Shown here in pieces: positions 1-12,268 of a stretch of 64,000 nt of DNA (the stretch's first letter is position 1; every line of letters begins with the position of its first letter). The notes below the pieces were generated by a model. It worked only from the letters and a program-made list of their open reading frames with translations. It was not told the origin of the DNA and searched no databases. Source of the stretch: Siderastrea radians. Its lineage: Eukaryota; Cnidaria; Anthozoa; Scleractinia; Rhizangiidae. The translations under genes were made by a program, and so were the position numbers. Location of the stretch: positions 67,012,228 to 67,076,227 of the forward strand of contig OZ024887.1 in NCBI GenBank assembly GCA_964017195.1, in the 5' to 3' direction.

Positions 1-357
1 CAAATGATATGACAAAACAGATATAAACACCATCAATTTCACTAAGTCATTCGCTTAAATTATGCCATTGAAAACCACCTCTCATTAATTATTTACCCAT
101 GCCCGAATCATTCTTTCCCTTTCCCAACAGGGCTATTCTATATTGTTTCCAATTAGTTAAAGTAAAGATGTGCAATTACCTCCAGTTTTCAAAGAAGTTA
201 AAAGAACCTACTTTATATTTTTTTATTCAGCTTTTGTTCTGATTAACGCTACAGAGCGATGCTGTCATACTACATTTTTTTTCCCATAGGACCGTTCTGG
301 CAAAATTTGTGATCATGAGTAGGTTTTTATTTTACCTAGAGTTACACTATGGGTGGA

Positions 358-383
358 TTTATTCACATATGGGTGGATTTATT
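358..383 (-). promoter_or_regulatory. Tandem poly(A) signals of the 0.6-kb GPCR gene
   Basis: Two AATAAA hexamers read on the minus strand (358-363 and 378-383), about 175-200 bases past the stop codon of the minus-strand GPCR. They sit in a direct repeat of about 15 bp (ATGGGTGGATTTATT), so the duplication created the second signal. Use as real polyadenylation sites is inferred. Confidence 0.4.
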
Positions 384-557
384 AGTATAGCCGTTGCAGT
401 TCCTCGTGCAGTGAGCATCTATTTAGTTTTTGATTGGCACTTTGCATGGACAAATGCGAAAGATATACACGTATCGGAAAATAAATAGGCCCTATCTAAA
501 CTACCTATTATTGTGTTCTTTTTGTGTGCGCTTCTCGTGGACGTTTGTTGTTCCGCT

Positions 558-1589
558 TCACACTCTGACTGGGATCTCTGCTGGGGTCAGTGCAACGGAA
601 GATGTCTTTCTTAACTCTACAACACCTGGCTCTTCGGTGGAGGCTTTCTTGGGCTTGACCAGCTCTACAACATCATTTCGTCTGCCTCTGCAGATTAACA
701 AGCGCTTGAACTCATTCCGAAATTCTCGGTTAGTCGCCGCGTAAACCCAAGGATTGGAAGAACAGCTGACGAAGAGAAAAAACACGACAACACGATGAGC
801 AACTGGATGCAGGTGATCAGGATGCACACGAATTATTATGGAAATGATGTACTCGGGGATCCAGCAGACCAGAAAAAACAACACTACACCAAAAACTGTT
901 CGCGTGATTCTGATCTCTTCGATGTTGATCTTTTCTCCCGTGCGAAACGTTGCCGAGACTTTGCGAGTGTGTTCTCGAATGTTACAGAACACCTTTGCGT
1001 AGCAGTAAACCACGATTATCGACGTTATGCCAAAATAAAACGTGGATTTCATGATGGTATAGATTATTTCTGCGATCTCACCATCGAACTTTAGGACACA
1101 ACTTGCTCGCTTTGCGTTGAATTCGTACTTTGCAAACGACGGCAGAGAAAATGTGAAAATGAAAGCGACTTGAATGGTCCATACCAGAATCATTATAGCA
1201 CATGATTGCCTTTTAGATGGAAATATTTTCTGATAAAGGTGGAATTTTGACATTCGGCAAAATCTATTGAAGGCGGTCAGTGCAATTGTGTGAAGAGTTG
1301 CAAACTCAATGAACAGGATCATAAAACCCTGGAAGTTACAAAAGTGTTGTCCGAAAATCCACTTTCTTCCTGCGAACATTGTCACTGTTATTGAAGGCCC
1401 AGAAAATGCGGCGAACAGAAGGCCTATGGTGGCCATAGCGGCGATGTAAACGTTTGTAGGGGTTCGTAGCCGCGAACTTCTATAAATCGTTAAGCAAACC
1501 AGAATGTTGCCAACAATAGCAATCAAAGTACCAACTAAAGTAAGTACTCCGGAGAGAATGTCCGCATTTGTGGGTCCTCTGTTACTCAT
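558..1589 (-). CDS. Class A GPCR, melatonin-receptor-like, intronless
   Basis: Predicted seven-helix receptor of 343 residues at the plasma membrane, sensing an unknown ligand through G proteins. Visible marks: GNILV in TM1 (about residue 27), a TM2 segment, conserved Cys before TM3 (HFCNF), NRFCRM in place of DRY at the end of TM3 (about residue 108), Trp in TM4, CWIPEY in TM6, and NPWVY (NPxxY) in TM7, followed by a basic helix-8 region and a 45-residue tail. An NRY-type motif instead of DRY is typical of melatonin-type and related receptors, so a melatonin-receptor-like cnidarian GPCR is the best guess; the ligand is not established. The start is a true ATG. The single exon is usual for cnidarian GPCRs, which often arise by tandem or retro-duplication. 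Family call firm, subtype weak. Confidence 0.85.
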   Translation of the reverse strand: MSNRGPTNADILSGVLTLVGTLIAIVGNILVCLTIYRSSRLRTPTNVYIAAMATIGLLFAAFSGPSITVTMFAGRKWIFGQHFCNFQGFMILFIEFATLHTIALTAFNRFCRMSKFHLYQKIFPSKRQSCAIMILVWTIQVAFIFTFSLPSFAKYEFNAKRASCVLKFDGEIAEIIYTIMKSTFYFGITSIIVVYCYAKVFCNIREHTRKVSATFRTGEKINIEEIRITRTVFGVVLFFLVCWIPEYIISIIIRVHPDHLHPVAHRVVVFFLFVSCSSNPWVYAATNREFRNEFKRLLICRGRRNDVVELVKPKKASTEEPGVVELRKTSSVALTPAEIPVRV

Positions 1590-4500
1590 ATTCAGTTGCC
1601 GAATGTGATAATCTTAAAGTTTCACTGCCGGAAAGAAAGATGCCAAGTGGCGACCCGCCGCAGTGCTTCAAGTGAGACTCAGGTCGGTTGACACAATGAT
1701 ATGTTTTTGATTACCCGGGCATGAAGACGAGGATGGAAAAGGTTTTACATCTTAACGTTAAAATGCTTGTTGTCACAGGTTGTCATGTCATGTTATATTT
1801 CCTTTTAGGTTTTTGCCAATTACCAGCTCACAGAATCAACACCTTCACACTAGCGAGCCTTCCACAGAAATTTATTAACTGACTTTGTATGCAGCTTTTA
1901 ACTTTGAATTTCTAATACTTTTGAAGCCACCTGTTTATTAAATAACCTTAAAGTTAAGTTTAATTGTTTTAAGTCTTTTTCCCTATTGGCGGAAGCAATT
2001 CTTCGTCCAGTAACACCGCAGGTGGCTTATTTAAATAACGGTCCCGCAAAGAGCGCTTAAAAAAAGGACAAAAGAAAGGAAAAAGGAAAAGAAGACAGTA
2101 AAACGGTTAAAAACAGGTTAACATGTCACTCATGGACGTGAGACAGAAGTGAACAAGCTAATTTCTATCTGTAGGCCGAGCACAAACGTTCTTAACTTAT
2201 TGTGAATATTAAGGGAAATGAGGCAACGCTTGCGACAGCAGCAAGAACAAACGTCACAAAATCCGAACAAAAGAAAGGGTTTACTAAGAATGACAATGGT
2301 TCTGCACTTATGTTAAACATTGTGATTGGGGTTGTTATTAAAGTGACACAATGATTTGTGTTTTAGTGCGCATGCTTTATAAATTAGGTTACAACCTTGC
2401 CGTCGAGGTCTTGCCGTGGACGGTTAAACCGTATGGTTTCCAGTAGGCAAAGGCAAAAAGCAACGTCTCTTCCAGTTTATTTAGAGCTTTGAAATTTGAA
2501 TCGTTTTGAACATTTACAAGAGTGAATTCGTAAGGAAGCGATGTAAAAATGTTCCGGCAAGCCAAATTTTTTATACCCTGGTAAAACATAGAAAAAGCTT
2601 ACGTTTTCAGAAATGGTGTTTTGTGGTTGAACTGAAAGTTGTTAGTTACTCTGTTTTTTTTTTCTAAAATTATGGCAAGAACTGCGCACGCGTTGCTCGT
2701 TTGACAGCTGTGAGACCGTATGGTGAGTTTGCTGTACGAGCGCGAAAATGTTAGTTTCTGGATGCTCCTGATCTTCTAATATAAAATCTTAAACTCTTGT
2801 CTTGCTTTTCTCTCCTTTAACTTTTTGTTCAAAATTTACCCTGAAAGATGCACGATTTCAGCGGTTTCGCTTACGTTCTTGCAATCATTGTCGTTAAATA
2901 CAAGTTGCATAAAACAATTTTACAATTGTGTATTCTGTTTCGTGCACCATTCATCTCGTTGCGGAGCTGTAGCTTGAGTCATACAAGGCGATACTAACTT
3001 TTGAGTCTTTCAGTGAAGCTAAATCCAAAAATAATCCAAATAAAATCTACTGAATAGTTGTTTCAAGTAGCGTTGTCTTTTAACCAACTTTTCAAAGTGG
3101 AATTTTTACATAGTAAAGGGACCGATTTTGACTTGTGAGCAAGCGTCCGTAAGAGGGCGGACGGAGGCGTGCTGTCAGTCTAAAGCGTTTGCAGATCCCT
3201 ATATGTACCAAGTTATTAGGACACAAGCAAACAAAAGTTAATTAACAGAGAAATGAAGAGACGTTAACCTGTCTAGATTTGGCATTACACGATTAGTATC
3301 AAAAGGCATCAGACTTGTCTTGAGTTTTTGCCATCTTCACGTTTGCTTTGTTTGTCCCTACTGGTTATGAGATTGTAGAAAACGGTCAACTTCGATCGAT
3401 AAGAGATGAACCCTTTTGAAATAGATGAAATAAATTGAAAACGCATAACTAAAATACTAAAGCTGGTGCCCCCTCCTTGAGTCTACTTGAGAAAAATATA
3501 TCGGTTCTAAATTAGGCCTGCCAACGTCATCAAGAGTGGGAGTTTACAGTAATCGAGTCATTTTTACAGTTACCGGTAGAAGAACCAGAAAAGAAGAACT
3601 TCTTCGAATTCTATTTCCTACACTTTTAATTTAGAAGACAGTGTTGATCTCCATGTTAGTGAACAAATCATTTTGTGATGGTAAATGCTGAAGAAAGGTA
3701 ATATCGAGAGTACAACATCATCATTCATAAAGGTATCAAGCTAGTTAAAAATATCATTTCTTCATATTAAGAAAGATTCCTCTATTATTTCTGAGCGTTT
3801 GAACAATTCAATAGCGAATGAATAATTCTCTATTATTTTTATTCTCGAAATTTCTGATGTGATTTAAATATTTTTCAACAAAGAAATGTTTACTTCATAG
3901 GTTTGCTTTATGTGGCTGTTGCTTTTTTTCTCGGTTTTTGTTGTAAGTTCTCTTCTTCGTTGTCATTTAACAAATACATATACTATTTTTCTAACGAAAG
4001 CAAAGTCCAACGCTCGTAAATCGTTGAGGCTCAGTGTCATTTGCACGGCCTACCCGTCAGCAACTTAGCATGAAATCCTTAATTATAACCTGACACTTAA
4101 GTATTAGTTAATAGTTTAAAATGTTAATACGATTTTAAGTTATTATATCTTGAACCATAACACTCTAGTAACAAGCTCAGGGCATAACGAAGATAATATC
4201 CGTCATTACCTTATAAGCATTAAAAATGTGAGGAAAAATAGCCTGCATGTACTTTAGCATGTCTTGTGGTCGGAAATAAAGCTTCGACATTAGCGTGCAT
4301 TCTAACATAGCTTTAACGCTACGATTCAAATATTTCCGGTCTGCTTTTACGAACCATAATTAAAACTAAATCAGGACAAAAGAGAGTGTTCCTTTTATTT
4401 AACTTTGTTTGACATTTCCCTTGAAATTTCCTGTTTGGCTTTTGATCAATCACTGAATGAGGTCAAACGCCATCCCAAAATATTGCACTTCATAAAATGA

Positions 4501-7500
4501 GTTATTATTGAGATTAATGTCACCCTTCTTCTAGCTCACAAGATGAGTTGAAATAGATTAAAAGGGGTCCCCAGTTTGGATTAAAGTGGCACGCTTGCTT
4601 GTAAGGATTAATCATCTGCGAGGATCAAGCTTCAATGACGTGCGTCTATGTTAATTTTGGGTAAACTGCTTAAGTTGACTTGCTTTCTGATCTTACTGCG
4701 CAAGTCTCAGTTTACCCTTGCCTGATAAATGCTTCAAGAAACGAATTCGCTGTGTTGGATGAATATTATTCGACAAGGAAGAGTAAAACTAAACGTGCCA
4801 CTGTACGGTTTCAATGGCGCTCAAAAATGAAATATTTTAAAAGCCGCAAATAAACTTCAAATTCATGCAAGATAAATAACCTTCGTCCAATTCGTGGTTG
4901 TTTCATGACCTACAACCGTTGCTAGTAGAGTGTGGCATGTATGCAAATGGCCCAGTTATATTTTTGGAGATACTCACTTACATAAGCTATATTGGTATGT
5001 GAGAGGCTAATAAAGGGCATGGTCATTTAGCTGTTTTGCTCATAGAGAAGCTGAGGGCGAGACTTAGGTTATGACCAGTTTGGTTTTGTTTTGTATGCAG
5101 TGTCTGAAAAAAGGTTAATTTAAAAAGGGTAAGATTGCTTTAAGAAACAACATCACCTGATGCAAAGACCAGCATCGAACACCGACCTTTCGATCTTTGA
5201 TTGAAAGTCCAACAGACTCACTCAAACAAGTTTACACTACCACTCCTCAAGCACGTGTTCAGCCCTAGCTACTTGTCACTGAGGTAGTCATATACTCTGA
5301 GTATAAAATGGGGTATTAATTTATGTTGTTAGTATGGAATAGGGGAAAGATTTTATGGTTAGCTCTGAAATGAGAGACGAAAAATTATTCATTTTATCAG
5401 CCTGTTTGTCGCCTATATGTTGCTTCATGATCAATTTAGGACGTTTTGTTGCTTTTCAGCGGGTTTGCGCTGGCCAGCGTACAAATTCCAGATACCAAAA
5501 ACACAATTTTGTTTTAAAAGAACGGATCACCTGTAAAATAAACTGACGTTAAGTCTGTTTGAGGCTCATATTATACCTATTCTTGCTCTTAAATCATTTT
5601 AAGCACGTGCTCAAATAATCAGCCCTACTTGTCCTTGAGGTATCCATATACTCTGAGTGTTTCCAACCACAGGATCGCTACTAAATACATGCTAAATATC
5701 ACGAAATTTTGGTCCAGTTGTTAGTCTTTTTATACTTTAAGCTCGATGATCTCCAACGCAAGATCAGTTTTAAATTAAATCTAGGAGACAAATAAGGAAG
5801 TATAAGCTATCAGAACGAAATGGTTGCGTGCATGGCGTGGCCTCTAAAGAGCTCTGATCAGTTCCCGTTTTATCAGTACTGATCAAGTGTGCGTAACATT
5901 CTGAGAATACAATAAGATAATGTCGGATCCGGTATCGAAAGCAGTTTATATCAAGTTCCTCTCTGGCCAACTACTGTTTCAAACCGGGTACGGGAGCAGA
6001 CCTCGGTTTTCGTGAAAACAAAAGAGCGGGTATTCAAAATAGCCGGCAGGATGAAAGACGAGGAGGCAGGTTAGTGTTCAAGATCGGGCGGATTTCAGAC
6101 TACTACAACAAATTAAGCCTTGAATATTACTGTGGTGCTAATTTTGGAATCCTTAGACAAAGTCCTAATGTGTGACCAAAAACTGAAAGCTACTGACTAG
6201 CACTTCATTCCTTGCTGTACAAGGTAATTCCAATGTTTGTGTCAGTGGATAACTGATCCTAAAGAGCGGAGGACTGTGAACTGTGTTTTTCTGCAGCGGT
6301 GTTGTTTAATATGCTCAGTGTTTAAGGTGGTTGTGATATTTGAGTCTATATCTACAATGTTTACTTACAAAATCCTGGAGAGGACAAAATCGTCAAAATC
6401 GTTCTAAATTGTGAGAGAAAACAATCTAAGCCCTCTGTCACCGGTCACTGTTCATATCATTATAAAGGGTGATTCAGTATTATCACTGGCATCCTGGCAG
6501 TCTTTAGTTCCGCTCGAAGTTTTGCGCTTAATGTAAAATTTAAAGCGACCATTGCATTTGCCACGGCTGCAAGAACTCCTCAAAGTAAGACGGCATTATA
6601 CATCTTACAAAAAGGCCAGAATACAACTCAGTAAATTTCCGAATTTTTTCATACGTTTGATTGCGTACGGATGGTATAGCATTTCCGTGTTTGCTACGGT
6701 ACAAACTGACTTCTGTAAAAATCTCTAAATTTGCTTACTATTTCTCCACCCTCTGTGCAAGATGTAACGCTCGCTTTTACCAGTTTAATGAGGCCTTTTC
6801 CTTTAAAGATGCTTTCACTACTTATAACTAACAAAATTTGAAACACGTCTAAGTACTTAAATACTAAATTCCGAACTAATTAACTACTGATGAAGGAACG
6901 AACAAGGACGCATCACCAAAACTTTTACAACAGGTCAATACAGTCACAGTACATTATCTTAGTATATATATAATGTTTAATGCCAGATCGACTCTTACTA
7001 TACAAAGGCTTCGTTGCTTTCATATTTTAATCTCGTGCTTCCACGAGCACCCTTGACGTGAGTGTAATTATGCATTCACATCATAACATTTTCTGTTTTG
7101 TTTCAGGACCAAACAGTCTTGCTCTTCAGTCGCTTCTCCGGCGTCTATTCCTAAATGCCTCTTTTCCCTACAGTTTCAGAGCCTTAAAATAGGCCAAAAT
7201 TAAGGCACCGATTTACCAAGCAAAGCTGGAATATGAGGTAAACAGAGGTGAAAAATAGAAAAACAAAATGATGACCTTGACAGAGGTTTGGCTCTCAAAT
7301 AGTTTACAATGCAATTTATTGAAACGAGTAAGCTGGTGGGCAACTTTAATTGACTGAGTATAAATATTTAAAACTATAAGGGTTGGACAACGTTATTTCA
7401 AAACCGCAGAGTAGCTAGTCATGTCATTTACATGTTTAGGCACCTGCAAATTATTGCTTATAACAAGATAGCCACCAGAACCGAAGAAGATTATGTTGAA

Positions 7501-8389
7501 ACCTTGGCACTTGTTCATTTTCTGTCTGATTAAAGGCAACATATTATTCACAGTTGGTTACAAACAAGCTTACTGAATTATTGATTTGATAACTCGATTC
7601 GTGTTGAAGGGGTGATAGAGACTGGTCCTGGAAAATAACACTAAACATTAAACCTTGAAAGTACGATTAGCAACTGCAATATGACCTGAATCATAGATAA
7701 ATAAAATAACGATAGCACACTCTGTGATCAATTGTTAATTGCAATAGACGGGGTTCAAATAATTGAAAACACTGCCTATTAGCAAAGCAGGCAATAGGCT
7801 GCTTTGTTAGAGACATAAACAAGTCCCTGGTGAGTAATTAAAGTAATTTTAGGTTTTACATTCAGTTTCATTTAGTCTTAACATTATTTTTGAAAAATTA
7901 GATTTTAGAATGTTCTCTCTTTTCCAAACAGTGTCATCAAAAATTAACGCGTTCGAGCAATTAGTAAGCTATGGAAAACTTCCAAAAATATGCACTTAAC
8001 TGTAAGTTTTAAATAAACGAAAAAGCGTCCAAGCGGGAATTTCATTAATTTCAGATGACGCCTTTTCGATTTCGGTTTAAGAGTTGTTTTAAATCACCTG
8101 TGTTATTATCTTTTGGTACATTATCAAACGCATACAGTTCATCATATGCAATAATATCTACAACATGATTATATTCTATAGCCTATTATTTAACATTGGA
8201 TGTTATTTGATGCTCTTAAATAACTCCTTTAACACGCGAGAAGTCTGGCTAAGCGCTTTACGACCGGGTCGGGAAGGTGAAGTGTTGAGTTGGGTTAAGA
8301 ATTTAGTCACTGTTTTGCTTATACGCTAATAAATTGCCTTACCCTTAAAATATTTTACAAATGAACGTTTTAGTGTTCGTTGGTAAATA
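1590..8389. other. 6.8-kb intergenic stretch, no gene seen
   Basis: AT-rich sequence with only short stop-broken reading frames; none shows a recognisable domain or a convincing pair of splice sites. It may hold regulatory DNA for the flanking GPCR or the Nkx6 gene (it lies downstream of the latter). Confidence 0.5.
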
Positions 8390-9987
8390 TTAAAATCTGT
8401 TATCTTCTGGAGAGGGACTCCTCTGTCTTTCGTCTACATCTTCAATTTGCGACACTTCACTCTCTTGTTCCCCGCTGTCGTTCGGCTTTTTTGTGCCCAT
8501 TTCGGCTGCATGGCGTTTACGCCATTTTGTTCTTCGGTTTTGGAACCAGACTTTGACTTGGCTTTCTGTCATTCCGAGGGAGTAAGCCAACCGCGTTCTT
8601 TCCGGCCCTGCCAAGTATTTGGTCTGCTCGAAGGTTTTTTCAAGGGCGAAGATCTGGTGGCCGCTAAACGTTGGTCGAGTGTGCTTTCTTTTGCCGTCTA
8701 CGTCTCTTTCACCACAGACCGAATGAGTCTGAGCTGCTAAAAACACGAAGAACAAATGGTTATTCGGGATTAGTGGCATTAAGCGTGGTTAGATAATGTA
8801 ATTAGCTGAAGCACAAGGCTTACGGCAGTTACAGTAGGACAGTTGACAAGATCATTGAAATATGGCGGGCGAGCAAACTGAAATTTGTCTTTCCGTTCGT
8901 GGTTTGGCTGTATTGCTCACGTAGTAACATTTCAATTTTTTCTGAAAACAATTGGTCTGCCCTGTTTTCAAGATGCTTTTTTACTGTATAAACTTGGTTT
9001 GTTTAGGTGAAGAATTTTGTGCAAATAATAAGCGTAGAGAGGAAATGAAGAGGATATATGTTATTCTCAAGGATTATAGCACCTATTATCGTAATACTGT
9101 CAAATTAGTAAAAGGGATAATGACATCGCTTTAGTGTAAGCTTTTAAGACAAAATAACTAATAAAATAAGGACGCTAAAGGTAAACTAAGCTTAAGGAAA
9201 GCTAATTTTTATTATCCTGCGGTTGGCTAAATACCAACCATCGTTCCGTAACAATTTAATTCCTTCTTCACGTTTTGAAAATTTTGCAAGTTTTTCTAGA
9301 CAGTCAAATATCACAGGTTTGCTAATTTAGGTAAAGTTTTCTTTTAGTATACATAGAACTGTATTTTAGCGGTGTAACTGCAAAAAACCAATACCCATTT
9401 TGTCCAAGAATATATGTAAGCAGAAATTTTACGGCAGCGCCAACACGAACTGCGTTTTCATAGTTTCCGTCACACTTTCGTCTTAACGCCAGTGCACAAT
9501 AACTGTTTAGCCAAGCATGCTATAAATATTTTGGTTTGAAGGTATTTTCGATAAGCAATGATTTCAATCCCTCCACATACAGCTGCTGGTCGTAATAACT
9601 CTGGGAATGATTGAGCGTCCCTTTATACGTGGGAAACGCAAAGATCAATGAAACATGCAACGTACCGTTGAATCTTTCTCTCCACTGTGATTGCAACATA
9701 GCGCTCCAGAGCAACGGCACGTTAGGACCGTAGCCGTACCTGCGCGGCGGCGGTACGGCGAGGTATGTTCGGTAGTGAGCGTCCGTGGGCACAGTCACGG
9801 GTGGACGAGGGTCCGGCTTGCTGAGTATATCATCAATTCTGTAAGATGAGGTCGGTTTTGTGACAGGGACTCGGGGTGTTGGAGTTATCGGATGTTTCAC
9901 TCCAGGAGATAGCGGCGGAGGATACTGGGGTAAGTTCCTAGGCTTTACATCCACGAAAGGGCTGAAGTGGAAGGAAGGCCTTTCCAT
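8390..9987 (-). CDS. NKX6: Nkx6-class homeobox transcription factor, two exons
   Basis: Nuclear DNA-binding regulator; Nkx6 proteins are repressors patterning neurons and endoderm/pancreas in bilaterians. Exon 1 is 9987-9666 and exon 2 is 8733-8390, with a 932-bp intron (donor GTACGT, acceptor TTTTTAGCAG). Phases match (322 nt + 344 nt = 221 residues plus TAA); an alternative acceptor CAG three bases earlier adds one Ala. Exon 1 starts at an ATG in strong context (ACCATGG) and carries [11 protein letters not shown] (about residues 47-57), matching the IxDILS segment of Nkx6 N-termini, and a Pro-rich region. Exon 2 encodes the homeodomain, beginning [13 protein letters not shown], with [18 protein letters not shown] and recognition helix [20 protein letters not shown], nearly identical to vertebrate Nkx6.1/6.2, then an acidic Ser/Glu tail. 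At 221 residues it is shorter than vertebrate Nkx6 (about 280-370). Confidence 0.93.
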
Positions 9988-12041
9988 GGTAGCTTGAAGT
10001 TTACTGTTAGTTAGTCAATCGTCTGGAGTTGTCGCACGGTTCTGTTTTTCGTAATGCTTGGGCGGCGAAGAATAAGTTAACATTAATAAACTATAGTTGA
10101 CTTTAGTTTTGATGCGCCTGTCAGTAGCTCCTCCAAGCGTAACGCGTTGATTGATAGGCTGTCGTGGCAAACATTAATTGATATAGTAGGTTTGTAATGG
10201 AAGATAACGAATAATGGAGTGGTCATGAGGCAAACGAACCAGCTGATTGGTTAAGAGCTGACAGGTGTTTTGGGAGGAAGCCAGTTTAATGTTCCCTAAA
10301 TGATTGAGGGTTTGTTAATGAATTTGCCTTCCACCTCAGAATGTTAGCGCGGGACAGAAAGAGTGAAATTCCCTTGGTACATGCAGCAAAAAGGCTCGCT
10401 GACATCCACTTTACTAAAAACGCCCTTAATTGGCACCCTTAAAACAAATTGGCTTGATTTAAGACGATGAAATGAACCTTATCTGCAGTCTTTTTATAGA
10501 CCAATTGAAAACAATACGTTTGCGCGTCATTAGCAATTTGGCTGTCTTTATGCAATAATTGTTTGCAATGAGAGCTTAGTCCATGTGTTAAATGTGTATA
10601 TTGGTTTATTACTCGGCGTAAACCAAACAGTGAGCTCGCCAAATGAATAACAAAGGGATAAAAAGTGGTAATCTTATAAAACGATAGCATCAAAACAGTG
10701 TTAATCACGATGTCAAAACATAAAGCTGTTACGGTTTGTAATTTTATCATCTAAATGTAGAATCAGCTACCTTTTTGTTACTATTTTATCACTTTCCGCT
10801 CTAAATCGAAATTGGAAAAGTGGGCAGCCGTTATGGGATTTTAACTGCCTGTTATCAACCGCGATTCATTGCCCAATTCAGCTCACCAGCATCGTATTAT
10901 CAGATTGAAACTTATGTATAAAACAAGAGTGCAACTTGCTCGATATAGAGTTAGAAAATGAGTCGAGCAATAAAATTCATTTTGTCAAATTTCATTCATT
11001 TCATTTAAAGGTTATATCTGTTCTTTTAAAGTTATTTTGAGCAACCAAGTAATTTTTTTCCGCTTTTGCAGAATCATTTTTCTTCCTAAGGAAAATTACT
11101 TTTTATTGTTTGACTTTCCTGCTAGCTTAAATAAAAATCTATTACAAATTAAATTAAATAAACACCATTTCGAGAAAACAAATTGAAAACTATTATGAGG
11201 TGAAGCCTTTCATTTTTACAAATCCAACACAGTAAGAAAAGTGCTTAGAATATATCTTGATTTTGATGATAAAGAATAAGAAACGGTAAATCACAATCGT
11301 CCATTTTATCGGGAAAAAATTGAATACTTTTCAACATTGTGACCATCAAGGTTTAATCCTAATTTTCTGTAAAGACCTCAATTTAAAGATATATATAAAG
11401 TTTGAAAACAATTTTTCAATATTGTTATTATTCAATTGTGGAACGGTTTATCACAAAGCTTATCAATACACCCGCGTTTTGAAATTTCAATAAGAAAAAC
11501 AATTTGGCCTTAGTTTCTTTAATTTGTCAAGTTCAATCTACATTTAATAATTGTTATTTGTTTTCCATGTACCCTCCTTTCGAAAACGTGCTGTCAAGGA
11601 TGTTTACAAGTTTTCAACAAAAACCTTATCATAAGTTGAAAATTGAAACATTTCGTTTTTGTGACAATAAAATTAAACCGGCGACCGGAACAGGTGAAAC
11701 CTTAATAGAATTCAGACACTAAAGCTACACGACAGGTCAGTTCTAGACAGTTAAGGCCCCATCTACGTCTAATCCCTTCTCGTTTTCATGAAAACGCACG
11801 CACTTTTCTTTCGTTTGAAATCGTCTGTTTTTCTGATCTGCAAAGATATGAACGCTGATGAGAACGGAGAATTTCGGAAACGTTACCGATAGGCGAAAAA
11901 TATAACGCATCACAGAATGTGATTTGAACAGAAAAGACGTGCATGGACATGTGAAAACAATAAAAAATATTTAAGTGTGAACAAAATACAAGTTTTGCCA
12001 CGTTTTTGGCCAAATATGATTTGAAAACGAATCAGTGTATA
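9988..12041. other. Upstream region of Nkx6, no gene seen
   Basis: About 2 kb of AT-rich DNA upstream of the Nkx6 ATG. The short frames present have no domain. It is the likely location of the Nkx6 promoter and 5' UTR, but I see no unambiguous TATA box or initiator. The part after about 11760 has a repeat-like look (GTTTTCATGAAAAC hairpin). Confidence 0.4.
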
Positions 12042-12268
12042 AAGGCTGGTTTCCATATGATCGCTACTATCACTACGGTCGCTGCGATCGCTGGAGAAAA
12101 CGTTCAGCAATCGTTGCGATCATGTGGAAACCACTTTTTACCGATCGTAGCGATCGCAGCAGTCATGTGGAAACCAGCTCAGTTATGGAAACTGCTTTGC
12201 GATCAAAGTCGCAACGACCGCTCAACTGTTTTGGTAGCGATCGTAGCCGTCATATGGAAGCCAGCCTT
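12042..12268. mobile_element. 227-bp MITE with 19-bp terminal inverted repeats
   Basis: The ends are inverted copies: AAGGCTGGTTTCCATATGA on the left and TCATATGGAAGCCAGCCTT on the right. The interior is rich in GATCG and holds two copies of the palindrome GCGATCGC, with inner repeats of ATGTGGAAACC. It contains no coding capacity of its own; the short frames over it are chance. Class not decided, since no clear target duplication is visible. Confidence 0.7.
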
